A DNA stretch of 64,000 bases from Syngnathus acus (GCF_901709675.1 NC_051095.1:24434456-24498455); one strand, 5' to 3'; numbered from the stretch's first letter, positions 20,560-31,725 are shown. Numbers and translations are program-made. Notes: generated by a model not told the origin, from the letters alone.

Positions 20560-21368
20560 ACAGGTGAGGAGTGTGCAATACCTATGATAGCAGCAATAAA
20601 GTGAATGCAAACAGTTTGGAAATATAAAGTGCAGATCAGTGGCTGAGGAATGTGATCTCTCAGCTGTTTAGGAGTCTGATGGTTCTTGAAGCGGGAGATT
20701 TTGCATCTTACACTTCTGTACCTCCGGTCTGAGGGGAGAAGTGTGAACAGTCCATGTTGGGGGTGGGTGGGGTCTCTGAGGATAGAGGCCGCTCTCCTGT
20801 GGATGCTCTGCAGGGAGGGCAGAGGAGTCCTGGTGATTCTCTCTGTCGTCTTCGCTACTGTCTGCAGGCGCTTGCAGTCTGTGGCAGTGGTGCTGCCTTA
20901 TCACACGGAAATGCAGCTGGTCAGGATGCTGCCGATGGTGCAGCTGAAGAAGTTGCTGAAGATCTTGGGAGGCATCCCAAACTTCCTCAGCTTCCTCAGG
21001 AAGTACAGCCGCTGTTGAGCCTTTTTGACCAGCTGTGTGGTGTTGAATGTCCAGGTGGGGTCCTCAATTATTTGGACACCCAGGTATTTGAAGCTGCTCA
21101 CCCTCTCAACTTCAAGCTGCCGGGTGAAAAGTGGCTGATGAGGTCTTCTCTCGTTCCTCATGTCCACTATCAACTCATCTGTCTTGTCTGTGTTGAGGGT
21201 GAGGTTGTTGTCATGGTCGCACCATGACACCAGGTTGTCCACCACTCGCCAGTAGACTGCCTCGTCTCCACCTGTGATGCGTCCAGTCACTGCTGTTCTG
21301 TCTGCAAACTTCAGGATGATGTTGTCCTCGTGGGAGGCGATGTAGTCGTGGGTGAACTGGGTGTAGAG
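20560..21368 (-). mobile_element. Rex1/L2-like LINE, 5'-truncated
   Basis: RT C-terminal coding with 3' end at the left. The coding part starts within motif B/C (near 21350, HDYIASHEDN and LKFAD) and runs to the C-terminal region (20904-20668 in shifted frames). It is cut at 21368 by a hAT fragment. Confidence 0.75.
20901..21290 (-). pseudogene. LINE RT fragment
   Basis: An open frame of 129 codons includes LTLNTDKTDELIVDM, FKYLGVQIIEDPTW and QQRLYFLRKLRKFGMP. The catalytic motif just upstream reads FADRT, with Arg where the second catalytic Asp belongs. It ends at a stop after SCISV; further C-terminal coding continues in another frame. Confidence 0.75.
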
Positions 21369-21485
21369 CAGGGGTGTCCAAACTTTTTGCGAGGGTCAGA
21401 TTTGATAAAGTGAAGGGGCTAATAGTTTTTTCTGACATTTTTTAACTACAAAAATTTCATGCAAATACACACTGTTATAAAACAG
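21369..21485. mobile_element. hAT end fragment
   Basis: It starts CAGGGGTGTCCAAACTTTTTG and matches, in reverse, the right end of the hAT at 7620-7722, including the GCATGAAATTTTTG region. One end only. Confidence 0.7.
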
Positions 21486-22134
21486 GACTGGAATGGACTT
21501 TACGAGGAAGGAGATATTGACATAGCATACAGTAGATTTATAAATATCTTTAAAACATTATATGATAAAACCTGTCCTGTAAAGAAATACAGGGTTGGAC
21601 AAAGAGAGGCAAACAGCCCATGAGTCACTAAAGGATTAAAAAATGCTTGCAAAAAGAAGAACACGCTGTACAAACAATTCATAAAGAAAATGAACTATAG
21701 AGGCAGAAACTAAATATAAAAACTACAAGAATAAATTAACCAGCATTATGAGGACATGTAAGAAGGAATAATATAATAAAACATTAGATAGTAATGAAAG
21801 TAATATGAAGGGGATGTGGAAGGTACTAAACAGTGTTATTAGGAATGGAGCTAAAAACAAAAACACAAGCTACCCCGATTATTATATAAAAAATGACCGT
21901 TCAATAAACAATGTGAAAGAGGTGGTAAATGGAATTAATATTTTTTTTGTAAATGTAGGACCAGAGCTGGCAGGAAAAATACAGGATCCAGACAGACTCA
22001 GGGGAATGGAGGCTACTCAATGGGAGAGAAATGCTAAATCTATATTTCTTGGTACAGTTAGTACAAAAGAAGTAATAGAGATTGTAAGGAGAAGTGAAAG
22101 CAAAACCTCTACTGATTACAATGATATTGATGTG
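21486..22134 (+). mobile_element. LINE endonuclease-RT linker fragment
   Basis: Plus-strand frames read DWNGLYEEGDIDIAYSRFIN, YDKTCPVKKY, then, after stops, MWKVLNSVIRNGAKNKNTSY (from 21805), NGINIFFVNVGPELAGKI and SESKTSTDYNDIDV. This is the linker and RT entry of a jockey/CR1-group LINE. It stops at the Tc1 insertion site (22135) and does not resume beyond 25793, so its 3' part is lost. Confidence 0.65.
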
Positions 22135-22285
22135 TACAGGACTGTCTCATAAAATTAGAATATTGTGATAAAGTTCTTTATTTTCTGTAATGCAATTAAA
22201 AAAACAAAAACGCCATACATTCTGGATTCATTACAAATCAACTCAAATATTGCAAGGCTTTTATTATTGTAATATTGCTGATTAT

Positions 22286-23275
22286 CAAAGTCAAAGTCTG
22301 CTTTATTGTCAATCCTTTCATGCCAAGACACACAAAGAAATCGAAATTACGTTTCCTCTATCCCACGGTGACGAGACACAGTACACGATAAACATACAAG
22401 TAAACAACGCAAAATAAAAACAAGAAGGCACAAACAATGAACAATAAGAGTGATGAATAAATAATAAATAAACAAATAACACAGTAAATAAGAGGAGCAA
22501 AACGGAGCAAGAGTGCACAGCAGACAGTCAGAACAAAGCGCAAAAGTACAGGACGCCACGCAGAAGGGGGGAGAGAGTTCAGGACCCTAACAGCCTGGAG
22601 ACCACAAACTCCGCCAGTGGCGAGCAGTGCTCGCATACCACCACAGAGTCCCGGCACCATCCGTCACGGATCTAGACGCACATCCCACCTCCTCGCGACT
22701 TTCCCGCTCGTACAATGGCCCGGTCCGCCCGATAGCACGCTAGCCGCTCCAGATGCACAGCAGAGACCGGAATGATGACGGTCAACCAAGTCCCAGTGAA
22801 CACGAGCACACAGCAGTTACGCACTGTCCGGTTCGTAGATCTCAGCAGGCGAATGTAAACCATGTTGAAGTCCAGCGACCGAACATTCGCCAGAAGAATG
22901 GAAGGCACGGCCGGGCGAGCCGGGTTGGCCGCCAGCCTAGCCCGGACGCCCCCGCGCTCATCCCTCTTCAGCCTCCTCGCACACCGCTTCCGACGCTTCC
23001 CAACCGGGGGAGGAATAGCAGGCGAGTCCGGCGACGCTTCAGGACGGAGCAGACCGAGCGCCTTTAATGTCCCCGCTTCAAAGTGCAGAACGCCACAAAA
23101 CTCGCCTTCGCCGATGGCGAGCAGAACCAGCCCGCTGTACTTGTAGCACGACTCAGTACGACGAGACGAACACACAAAACTGCCGGACAAACCCACATGA
23201 AACGACAAAACAAAACACCGTTCGGGACAGAGAGAGGCCGCTGCGTGTGCACACGCCGCCATCTTATTTCCGGAT
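22286..23275 (-). mobile_element. LINE A: internally deleted L2-like LINE (5' end joined to 3' end)
   Basis: Minus strand: a 5' region with ATG and GC-rich coding, the start of the endonuclease, then an abrupt jump near 22608 to the last codons of the RT (LQAVRVLNSLPPSAW) and the 3' UTR that ends in the TTGACAATAAAGCAGACTTTG-like tail. The endonuclease remainder and nearly all RT are missing. The same 3' UTR occurs at 32420-32698, 24998-25257 and 49669-49935. Confidence 0.85.
22608..23262 (-). pseudogene. LINE A N-terminal region and endonuclease start
   Basis: From the ATG at 23262 the frame reads MAACAHAAASLCPERCF and continues for 196 codons. It reaches a basic stretch (GKRRKRCARRLKRDERGG) and the endonuclease start ILLANVRSLDFNMVYIRLLR, then VFTGTWLTV (relatives have FTETWL, so the catalytic Glu is Gly here) and SRGGGMCV, followed by a stop and IRDGWCRDSVVVCEHCSPLA. 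The frame then meets the deletion point. Confidence 0.8.
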
Positions 23276-24169
23276 TTTTATGGCATACATCTTAAGAAAA
23301 CTCAAATATCCTATCTCAAAATATTAGAATATCATGAAAAATAATAGGGTATTCAACTAATCACTTGAATCGTCTAATGAACTCGAAACACCTGCAAGGG
23401 TTTCCTGAGCCTTGAAAAACACTCAGCTTGGTTCAGTAAACTAAATCACAAGTATGGCGAAGACTGCTGATCTGACTGCTGTACAGAGGACCATCATTGA
23501 CACCCTCCATCAGGAGGGTAAGACACAAAAAGAAATTTCTCAAAGAGCAAGCTGTTCACAGAGTACAGTTTCAAAGCACATCCACAAAAAGTCTTTTGGA
23601 AGGGGGAGATGTGGCAAGAAACGCTGCACAACCAAGAGAGATGACCGCAGGCTTAACAGCATTGTGAAGAAGAGTCGCTTCCAGAATTTGGGGGAGCTTC
23701 AAAGACAATGGACTGAAGCTGGAGTCCAGGTATCAAAAGCCACTGTTCACAGACGTGTCCGGGAAATGGGCTACAATAGCCGTATTCCCATGGTCAAGCC
23801 ACTTCTGAACTCAAGACAACGGAAGAAGTGTCTGACTTGGGCTATGGAAAAGAAGCACTGGACAGTTGCAGAGTGGTCCAAAATCCTCTTTTCAGACGAA
23901 AGCAAGTTTTGTATTTCATTTGGAAGTCGAGGCACCAGGGTCTGGAGAAAGGCTGGAGAGGAGCAAAATCCAAGTTGCTTGAAATCCAGTGTGAAGTTCC
24001 CACAGTCAGCGATGGTTTGGGGAGCCATGTCAGCTGCTGGTGTTGATCCACTGTGTTTCATCAAGTCCAGAGTAAATGCAGATTTTAGAGCACTACATGC
24101 TTCCGTCTGCTAAAATGCTCTATGGAGATGATGATTTCATTTTCCAGCATGATCTGGCACCTGCCCACA

Positions 24170-25257
24170 TTGCACCTCCCATCTCACCAGCAAGCCGACC
24201 ACGATTGTGAGTGATGTGAGTCACCCCGCTCACTCTTTGTTTGATCTTCTGCCCTCTGGGAAGAGGCACAGGAGCCTGCGCTCCCGCACCACCAGACTCA
24301 CCAACAGCTTCATACTCCAGGCTGTTAGGATCCTGAACTCTCTCCCCCCTTCGGCGTAGCGTCCAGTACTTTTGCGCTATATTCTGATAGTGTGTCTGAC
24401 TTCATAACAGTGTGTCTGACTTCATAACAGTGTGTCTGACTTCATAACACCAAGTCGGGTTGTTGTGATGCGTCTAGTGTGTTGGTGGAGTGTCCAGTGC
24501 ATGTCACTTCTCACTGTCAACCCTCACCGCTGGCTAGCAGTATGCGAACGGGAGAGCCGAGTGCGTAAGTCTCTCCCTGCCAGTACATAGCCTCTCTAAC
24601 AGCAAGCCCTATGTAGTGCCTCCACGCGGCGACACATGGTAACTGGGTACAACACGGACCCAGGCTAAACTACAAGGGACTCGGAGGAGGTTTGGCCCCT
24701 AGACGTGCGGCACGCAGGCCCACCGGTGTGTGGACACGCCCTGGTGCCCACGAACCAGCCCCCAACTATGGGTTAAATAGTACCACTGCCCAGTGGGCTC
24801 CTCGGGAGAGGAATGGGCTAAGGGAGTCAACCCCGACAGAAAATCAATTTCCCTTTGGGTTAGCGTCAGGAAGGGCATCCGGCTGTAAAAAGTTTTGCTC
24901 CAAAAATTCTCAGTATGGCTAGAGACGGCCATATCGAGAACCCAGTCCAACCCAGCGGCGCCTGGAAAGCGGACTTTAAAACGATGATGATGATGATGAT
25001 TCTGACCGTCTGCTGTATGCACACTTGCTCCATTTTTGCTCCTCTTATTTGTTATGTTATTTGTTTATTTATTATTTATTCATCACTCTTATTTATTCAT
25101 TGTTTGTGCCTTCTTGTTTTTACTTTTTGTGTTGTTTACTTGTATGTATATTGTGTACTATGTCTTGTCACCGTGGGATAGTGGGAACGTAATTTCGATC
25201 TCTGTGTGTCTTGACGTGAAGAAATTGACAATGAAGCAGACTTTGACTTTGACTTTG
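24170..25257 (+). mobile_element. LINE B: L2-like LINE 3' end inside the Tc1 transposase
   Basis: It starts at ACCTCCCATCTCACC, which equals 32235 in the LINE at 31726-32698, and continues through RT C-terminal coding (SDVSHPAHSLFDLLPSGKRH, TRLTNSFILQAVRILNSLPP) to the 3' UTR and the (CTTTGA)n tail. The 3' UTR is split by the insertion at 24388-24998. Confidence 0.88.
24388..24998 (+). mobile_element. short retroelement with (GAT)n tail nested in LINE B
   Basis: The 7-bp duplication ATTCTGA (24381-24387 and 24999-25005) brackets it. The left part holds three tandem 20-bp units (TGTGTCTGACTTCATAACAG). The right part contains AGGAAGGGCATCCGGCTGTA and ends in (GAT)n, features shared with 3' ends of several animal non-LTR elements. 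There is no RT coding. I cannot name the family; a LINE-dependent non-autonomous element is the likeliest reading. Confidence 0.65.
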
Positions 25258-25802
25258 AAAACCACCAGTAAATGGTGTACTGACCATGGCATTACTGTCC
25301 TCGATTGGCCTGACCTGAACCCCATAGAGAATTTGTGGGGTATTGGGAAGAAGAAGCTGAAAGATACCAGATCCAACAATGCAAATGAGCTAAAGGCCGC
25401 GATTGAAGCATCCTGGGCATCCATAACACCTCAGCTATGCCCAAGGCTGATTGCTTCCATGCCACGCCACATTGATGCAGTAATCCGTGCAAAAGGTTTC
25501 CCAACCAAGTACTGAGTGCATCAATGGACATTTTCAAATGTTTGATTTTGTTTTGCTGTTATAAATCTTTTTTTTTTTACTTGGTCTGAGGAAATATTCT
25601 AATATTTTGAGATAGGATATTTGAGTTTTCTTAAGCTGTAAGCCATAATCAGCAATATTAAAATAATAAAAGGCTTGCAATATTTCTGTTTTTTGTAATG
25701 AATCCAGAATGTATGACATTTTTGTTTTTTTAATTGCATTACAGAAAATAAAGAACTTTATCACAATATTCTAATTTTCTGAGACAGTCCTGTATATGTA
25801 TA

Positions 25803-26635
25803 TATCCCCCCCGCTACTTTTCCGTGCTTTTTCACATTTGCCATTCTCATCCCTGAACGACACATTGAACAAGCACTCACACTCTGCCAGTATCCAAGAT
25901 GGGCCATAAACAAAGGAAAACAAGTCAAAAACAAAGAGGACAAGACAAGGGAAAGGAAAACAAAACGCACACAACAGACTGAGAAACCACCAGACATCGT
26001 AATCTTGCCATACATCCGAGGGATAACTGATCCAATACAACGGGCGATGAAAAAGCATCACATCAATACACACATCAAACCATACAGCAAACTCCAACAA
26101 GTACTCGTACATCCCAAAGATAAAATAACACCGGAACAAAAATGCAACATCATCTATGAAATACCATGCTAGTCATGCAACAAAACATACATTGGGGAAA
26201 CAGGTAGGTCATACAACACAAGGAAACATCAAAAATAATGCGGAAAGGAGACAGCGGGGCGATTTACACGGACACAAAAAGAAAAAGCAGAAAAGGAAAA
26301 TCTAAAATTGGCCATCACAGACCACTGCAGAAGAAACAACCACATCATGGACTGGGACAGGGCAATAATCATAACAACAGAATCTAATAAACTAAAGAGG
26401 TGGATCAAGGAGGCCATAGAGATACGGACGCAAGCAAGCGGGACCATCAACAGAGACGAGGGGGCGTACATCCTATCACACACCTGGGATTCCCTTCTCT
26501 AAAGACCACCAAAGGCTGACAGGTCTGCTGAGCCGGCCAATGGATAAATGACATGACAGCAGCACGTCGGATGACGGCTCTTAGGAAGACTGGAGAATCA
26601 GTCGAAACTGTCAGCAGGTAACAACTTAAATTTTT
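25803..26635 (+). mobile_element. Penelope-like element, C-terminal part
   Basis: Frames with many Lys/Thr/Asn codons lead to the linker (PYIRGITDPIQRAMKKHHIN, THIKPYSKLQQVLVHPKDKI) and to the endonuclease. Stops and a short deletion break the frame. The left part near 25803 abuts the Tc1 end. The RT domain is absent, so it is 5'-truncated as most such copies are. Confidence 0.75.
26125..26501 (+). pseudogene. GIY-YIG endonuclease of a Penelope-like element
   Basis: Coding reads TPEQKCNIIYEIPC, stop, SCNKTYIGETGRSYNTR, then a deletion, CGKETAG, FTRTQKEKAEKENLKLAITD and, in the open frame 26308-26501, HCRRNNHIMDWDRAIIITTE. The KTYIGETGR block is the YIG half of the GIY-YIG nuclease and its catalytic Arg; the following CRRNNHIMDWD stretch is typical of the vertebrate Penelope-like proteins. 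The nuclease nicks target DNA for reverse transcription; this copy is inactive. Confidence 0.78.
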
Positions 26636-27078
26636 TATTGTCTGAACAAAATAATTTGCTTGTAGGTCTCCAGGCTTCTGAGCAGCTGTCGTAATCCGTT
26701 AGCGGATTCAATCCTGGAGGTACGTGCTTTTGTGGAAGCGCCCCTTATAACTAGAGCTTCAACCCCCACCCCAGGTGTGGTGTATCCAAGACGTTCTCAT
26801 GTCATGAAAATAGACTCTGCATTGTGGCTACATCCGCCTGAGAGGATTTTCAGTAACATGGGGTAGATATTATATATTATATTATTGACGAAATTGGCTC
26901 AGATCATCAAAAGTTAGTTAGCTTGTATTTTTAAATGCAAATCTGGAGTAAGAGCAAAAGAAGGTCCAATGTATAGGACAATTTGATGTTTATTTGACTA
27001 TTTTGGTGTGGTTGCTTGTTTGGTTACTTGATTTTTTTTGGTCATTAAAAAAAAAAAAATCTAGCTCTTAGTGTAGTA

Positions 27079-28910
27079 CAGGGGTGTCCAAACCTTTTTT
27101 TTTAGTGGGGGCCAAATGCAGAAAAATAAACTAAGGGCCGGGCCACACACTAGAAGTTACAAATTGAGGCATGAATACTGTGTGTATTTCTAACTCACCT
27201 ATAATGTGAAGAACATTGCACTCAGTGGGAGCAGTGATTCTGTCCTTTGGATTGAAGGAAAGCTGACATGTCAGGAGAAAGTTTGGTGGTTGAGACAGGA
27301 AGGACTTCACAGAGATGGCTATCAGTAATTCTGGTTCTCAGTCTGCTTTTGTTCTGTTTTAGCAGAGAAAATGTTTGTTCACATATGTATGTTGACCCGA
27401 ACAGGCTCATCATTCTTTTTGCGTGGCGTCTCATCAGAGGAAACTTGGCATAATCCAAATTCTAATAGAATTCAGGAAGGGAGAAAACCTGATGTTGACT
27501 CTTCGGAGAATCATCACATTGCATTTCAATCAGTTCTTACTGCAGACTCTCTTCAACTTCTCCTGCATCCACCAGGAAGGGGGTCGAGAACAGCTTGATT
27601 TGCTTTTCAATGACAAAAAAATCTTGGAAATGCTGGTTGAATTCTGTCACGAAAGATGCAATCACAGAGCCATATTTCTCCTTTTTAGCAGAAAGGTCGG
27701 CTTTTTGGAAAAGCAGACTTGATTTCAGATAGCGCAGGGAAGTGTTTAGCATTAAAGCCTCGTAGTTGTGTCTCAAACAGGTGGAGCTTTACACAGAAGA
27801 CTTTCATGTGCACATACAGGTGTGGCACCAGCTGTTCTTTGCCTTGTAGGTTCTTGTTTAGTGTATTCAGAAGATGCGTAAGATTAACTAGAAATGCCAG
27901 GTCAGCCAGCCACAGAGGGTCACGTAATTCATGAAGAGGTCGGCCCTTCTCTTTTAAAAACTGGTTGATTTCTGATCTCAACGAATAAAACCGCTGCAGG
28001 ACAGCGCCGCGGCTGAGCCAACGCACATCAGAGTGGTAGAGTACATCCCCGTATTCAACATCAGATAGGAAAGCCTGAAATTCTCTGTGGAACAGTCCTC
28101 TAGCTCGAATTATGTTGACAGTTTTTACAACAGTGTTCATCACATCGCCCAAGTGGACAGTCTTGGCACACAGTGCTTCTTGGTGGGTTATACAGTGCAT
28201 CCTAACAGCCTCACCTCCACTCTCTTTTACCTTGGCGCACACCAACGATGCCAATCCTTTGTGCTTGCCCGTCATGGCCGCAGCTCCATCCGTTGTTACT
28301 CCACAGAGGTTGTCCCATTTAAGCCCCATCTTTTCAACTGCCTCTGACACAGCTTCAAAAATGTATTTTCCTGTCGTGCCTTTTAAGCTCATCATATCGA
28401 GCAGCTCCTCCGTACAGCAAAAATTATCATCTACTCCCCGCAAAAAAATTAAGAGTTCCGCGGTGGTGTGGCATCTGTGCTCTCATCGCGTGCTATCGAG
28501 TAAAAATACAAAACACAAGCGTTGTTTCTCAGCTAGTTTCAAGTTAGCTGACAAGTCCTCGATTCTCCGCACCACTGTATTTCTGGATAAGCTCACATCG
28601 TTGAAATCCGGCACTTTTTCTGGGCACATTATTTCTGTGACTTTGATGAGGCACTGCTTTATGAAATCCCTGTCTGAAAACGGTTTGCCGTGCTGGGCAA
28701 TAAATTCAGCGACTTCATGTGGCGTTTTCTTGTATTTTGTTAGCCCGAAAAAAAAAAAAAAAACTGCTGTTGAGCTTGCGGGCTAGCTGCCATTTGCTTG
28801 ACTTTCTGTATTCGTTCGGCACCGGTGTACAATGTGTAGCTCTGATGTTTGGTCTCATAGTGACAATCTTTGTCACGTCTTTATTGTTGCTCAAACACAT
28901 GGCTCTATAA
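27079..28910 (-). mobile_element. hAT transposon (GTF2IRD2-like transposase), 5' part missing
   Basis: The end CAGGGGTGTCCAAACC is at 27079. The transposase reads on the minus strand from about 28905 to 27222. No matching second terminal repeat was found above 28910, so the N-terminal end and the other terminus seem to be lost. The 8 bp before the end is GTGTAGTA, with no partner seen. Confidence 0.85.
27222..28905 (-). pseudogene. hAT transposase, nearly full, frameshifted
   Basis: In order: remains of the BED finger (RHYETKH near 28860, Cys part frameshifted), helical region (28740-28450, with FSDRDFIKQCLIKVTEIMCP), the RNase H-like core in the 252-codon frame 28443-27685 (GVTTDGAAAMTG with the catalytic Asp, CITHQEALC, VRWLSRGAVLQRFYSLR), then a helical insertion, 27776-27537, and the dimerisation region 27458-27222 (MMSLFGSTYICEQTFSLLK with the catalytic Glu, RTRITDSHL). 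Three or more frameshifts separate the pieces. The family is the one that gave rise to the 3' part of vertebrate GTF2IRD2. Confidence 0.85.
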
Positions 28911-30407
28911 GTAACTAGTTCTTCTGATGGTAGTCCAAACTGAACAAACTAACTGATAGAGTCATTACACTATCTTCCTGCTTAGACTATTAAGTGGGTA
29001 ACAGTATAGTTTTCCTTGGCTTGATGATCAATGTAGAGAATGCGTGCTGGTATCCCACCAAGCAGCGAATGCTTATAAATGCCAAGCATAAAAGGCTCGG
29101 CTTATACTGTAACCATGGTAACCATGGTCATATGGTCTCTAGCACTGACTAATTAAAAAAAAAAGTGACATGTCCTAAGACCTGTCCATTGTTCCTCTAA
29201 GCTGTCCCCAGTCTCTGCGCACAAGAAACTCCATGCTGCACACAAAATAAAATTCATCATAAACTGATTGATTAATATCTAATGTTAGACGTAATCTAAT
29301 CTAATTAAGTGGACGAATGATTTTATTTCTGCGCCTTTTTGTAGTGTAAATCAGTGATTGACAAGCGTCACATTCAGCAGAAACGTCATTTGAAAGCTGT
29401 TGGAATCGTACAAAGACTCAAGATGGGACAGGGGATCGGTACATTATTGCGGGAGAGCGCAAAAGACTGACAGAAAAGGAACTAGCTGTCACACAAAATA
29501 AAAGTTCAAGTTTTCATTGACATTTATTTATTTATTTATTTATTTATTTATTGTATTTATTTCATCTAGTGTTGCACACAGTGGTCCACAGTGTGTACAG
29601 GGAGCTTGTGTGTTTGCACAGACACTTGAAAAATGAGAGGGAACATTGTACCTGTCACTTCATTGGCATATCTGTCTCAACCATCAATTGTTTAAGTGTT
29701 TGTTTTCTTCAGCTTCATGCAAAATAAGAGGTCTTAATGAATGAATGCACTTGGTGGCCCTTGTTGTGAATGTTGATTCCTCCACCCCAACACAAGTTGA
29801 TGATCCTCTCTCATTTTCTTTCCTTCACTCTCCCATCTGTTTATCTATTGGCTGTATATGGCTATGTTGCACCGAATTAGCAACTTAGTTAGGTATTGAA
29901 TAGAGGGAAACATTTAAGAACAGCTTCAAATTTTTACCAACACCTGTCTGTTCCTGTGTATCCTGTGGGTTTTGGGTAATTTTAATACTTCACCACTGGC
30001 TGAGTAGAATGTTTGGTTTAACAAGAAGTTTAAAGCAGGGGAGCAATGTTTTCAAACAAAGTGTGATGTAGAGCAGCAGGTGAAAACATTCTTATGCTTC
30101 AGTTAAGCAATTTTAAGCGATCGGTATTTGTTTTGCATGTGCAGTCTGCATACACGTCACACATACACAGTCGTCAGCCGAATTGTCAAAATACCCACAA
30201 CACGTTTTGAGTAGATAACAGGACATTTACAAAAAAAAAATGAACAGATCAATTTGTGCTGATATATTTTAAATAAAAAAGTCAGGATTCACAATGGCCA
30301 CCGTTTTTGGTGTACAGCTTTTTAAAAGTTTTTTTTTTTTTAATTAATATTATTTGTTCATTTCGGCAAGTACACTTATTACAACTTCATTTCACTTATT
30401 TGTTTTA
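28911..30407. other. no gene recognised; (TTTA)n at 29520-29556
   Basis: AT-rich apparently unique DNA. The only structured item is a run of about nine TTTA units. No terminal repeats or coding homology were found. Confidence 0.5.
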
Positions 30408-30614
30408 CCGTATTTCCCGCATCAAAAGGCGCTTCGGGTTGAAAGGCGCAGACTCAATTGCGGGGTCTATTTTGTATTTAATCCACACATAGGGTGCACC
30501 GCATTATAGGGCGCATGCATGCCATGATTTACGGTAAACAAAAAACAAAAAAACGTCACAGGAGCAAGTACTTTATTCTACCGTTTGTACTCTACTGTAC
30601 TCACATTATTGTTG

Positions 30615-30735
30615 ATCAATATTCATACGTAAATTCATCCAAGTATTCATCTTCTGTATCCAAATTGAACATTTGGGCAAGTTCGCCATTAAACATGCCA
30701 AGCTCCCTCTCGTCATTGTCTCGTTGTTGTGACAT
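30615..30735 (-). pseudogene. acidic C-terminal tail of a lost transposase, family Z
   Basis: Minus-strand frame SQQRDNDERELGMFNGELAQ then MFNLDTEDEYLDEFTYEY and a stop. The LF/MFN-x-DTEDE pattern, followed at once by the stop, parallels the tail in family X (SDTEDEEFEGFND and stop). This suggests that the elements are deletion products of related transposons. The superfamily is not proven; TA flanks would suit the pogo branch of Tc1/mariner. Confidence 0.5.
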
Positions 30736-30824
30736 TGCTCTTCTGCAATGATCCTGGCTTTCCAGAAAGCTGTAATTGTGCCTCATAAGCATGTCTCGTT
30801 GTATATGCCGTTTTAGAGGGTCCT

Positions 30825-31285
30825 TGTTAGGGTTGAGAAATTATCTTGATCGTATGATTATGTTGGATGTAGATTGGAATTATTAATTTTGTTAAAACCT
30901 TTCACCTTTTCTTGACTCTGGAAAGTTTCCACATTCAGTTGTTGAAACGTTCTACATGATGTGGAAACATTCTTGCTTAGTTAGTTATCTAAAATGCTCC
31001 ACTAATGCTTCTGTTTCTTCAACCTTGTATAACAAAGCTAAGACCCTTTGCACTGATTAACCACTTGCTGAGATGACCACCAAACTTCTCCACTCTCATC
31101 CACTCTTACCCCCACCATGTTTTCTCTCAATAAATATGACCTTGCAAGAGGTTTAAGTCAGACTGCCTTCAAGCATCACTGTACCACACAGTGTGCAGAT
31201 GGCTTTCTCCGCTTGCACGCGTAAATGGCCAAACTGTCTCATGTGTGGTTCTTGCAAAGAAGTTAGAGTAAGCAACACTCTAACA
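30825..31285 (+). mobile_element. solo LTR (TGTTAG...CTAACA) in family Z
   Basis: A 461-bp block begins TGTTAGGGTTGAG and ends AACACTCTAACA, giving a 6-bp terminal inverted repeat of LTR type. It contains CAATAAATA near 31125. Flanks are GTCCT at the left and GTCAT at the right, a 5-bp duplication with one mismatch. No internal region remains, so it is best read as a solo LTR left by recombination. Confidence 0.7.
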
Positions 31286-31725
31286 GTCATAATGCTGTTT
31301 TCTTTGCACAAACAATAGTATTCGTTTATCAACGGCAGCGAAGTACGTACTCATTGTGTTACGTACAGTTTTCTGATTGGTTTACCGCCCCGAGCTACGT
31401 AAAACGTAATGTCCTCTGATTGGTTCATCGCGTCTTCATATTACGCCTGTATAATACGGAAATCACACAAAACAACTTTAAAGATTTGGGGATTTGGTCC
31501 ACACAAAAGGCACACCTTATTAAAAGGCGCATCTTCGTTTTTGAGAAGGTGCGCTTTTAAGTGCACCTTATGGTGCGGAAAATACGGTATATGAGTTGTT
31601 GAAAAGGGAAGTGGGTTGAAGTAATTGATGACACTAAATGATACTGAACTCTCAGCTGCTGCTCAATCGTGAGCTGGGATCCCCCCTACATGGAATTACT
31701 GAAGATACATCATAGTCAGCAGTTG

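Larger units (their letters stand above)
23454..25515 (+). pseudogene. Tc1-like transposase, split by LINE B
   Basis: Open from the ATG at 23454 for 219 codons: helix-turn-helix N-terminal part (QRTIIDTLHQEGKTQKEI, CSQSTVSKHIHKKS), bipartite linker, and the first catalytic Asp in FSDESKF. A small frameshift lies near 24100. The second Asp (FQHDLAPAH) is just before the LINE B insertion. Coding resumes at 25258 with TTSKWCTDHGITVLDWPDLN and the catalytic Glu in NPIENLWG, and runs to a stop at 25515 (FPTKY). Residues SP before DLN are missing compared with 62245. All three catalytic residues exist but not in one frame. Confidence 0.88.
22137..25792 (+). mobile_element. Tc1-like transposon, copy 2, with three nested insertions
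   Basis: Ends CAGGACTGTC and GACAGTCCTG flank the element, with TA on each side (22135-22136 and 25793-25794). Long terminal repeats of about 200 bp are visible. It has been hit by LINE A in the left repeat (22286-23275) and LINE B in the transposase (24170-25257); LINE B in turn carries another retroelement (24388-24998). Without these the element would be about 1.6 kb, the usual Tc1 size. Confidence 0.93.
30408..31587 (-). mobile_element. family Z MITE-like element carrying a solo LTR
   Basis: Ends CCGTATTTCCCGCATCAAAA and (right) GCACCTTATGGTGCGGAAAA followed by TACGG, with TA on both sides (30406-30407 and 31588-31589). A second, decayed copy lies at 45671-45860. Positions 30825-31285 are a solo LTR inserted later. 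Confidence 0.8.

Noticed and set aside
23454-24113. Functional Tc1 transposase gene
   Set aside because: The 219-codon frame looks intact but lacks the second Asp and the Glu in frame; the coding region is cut by a LINE.
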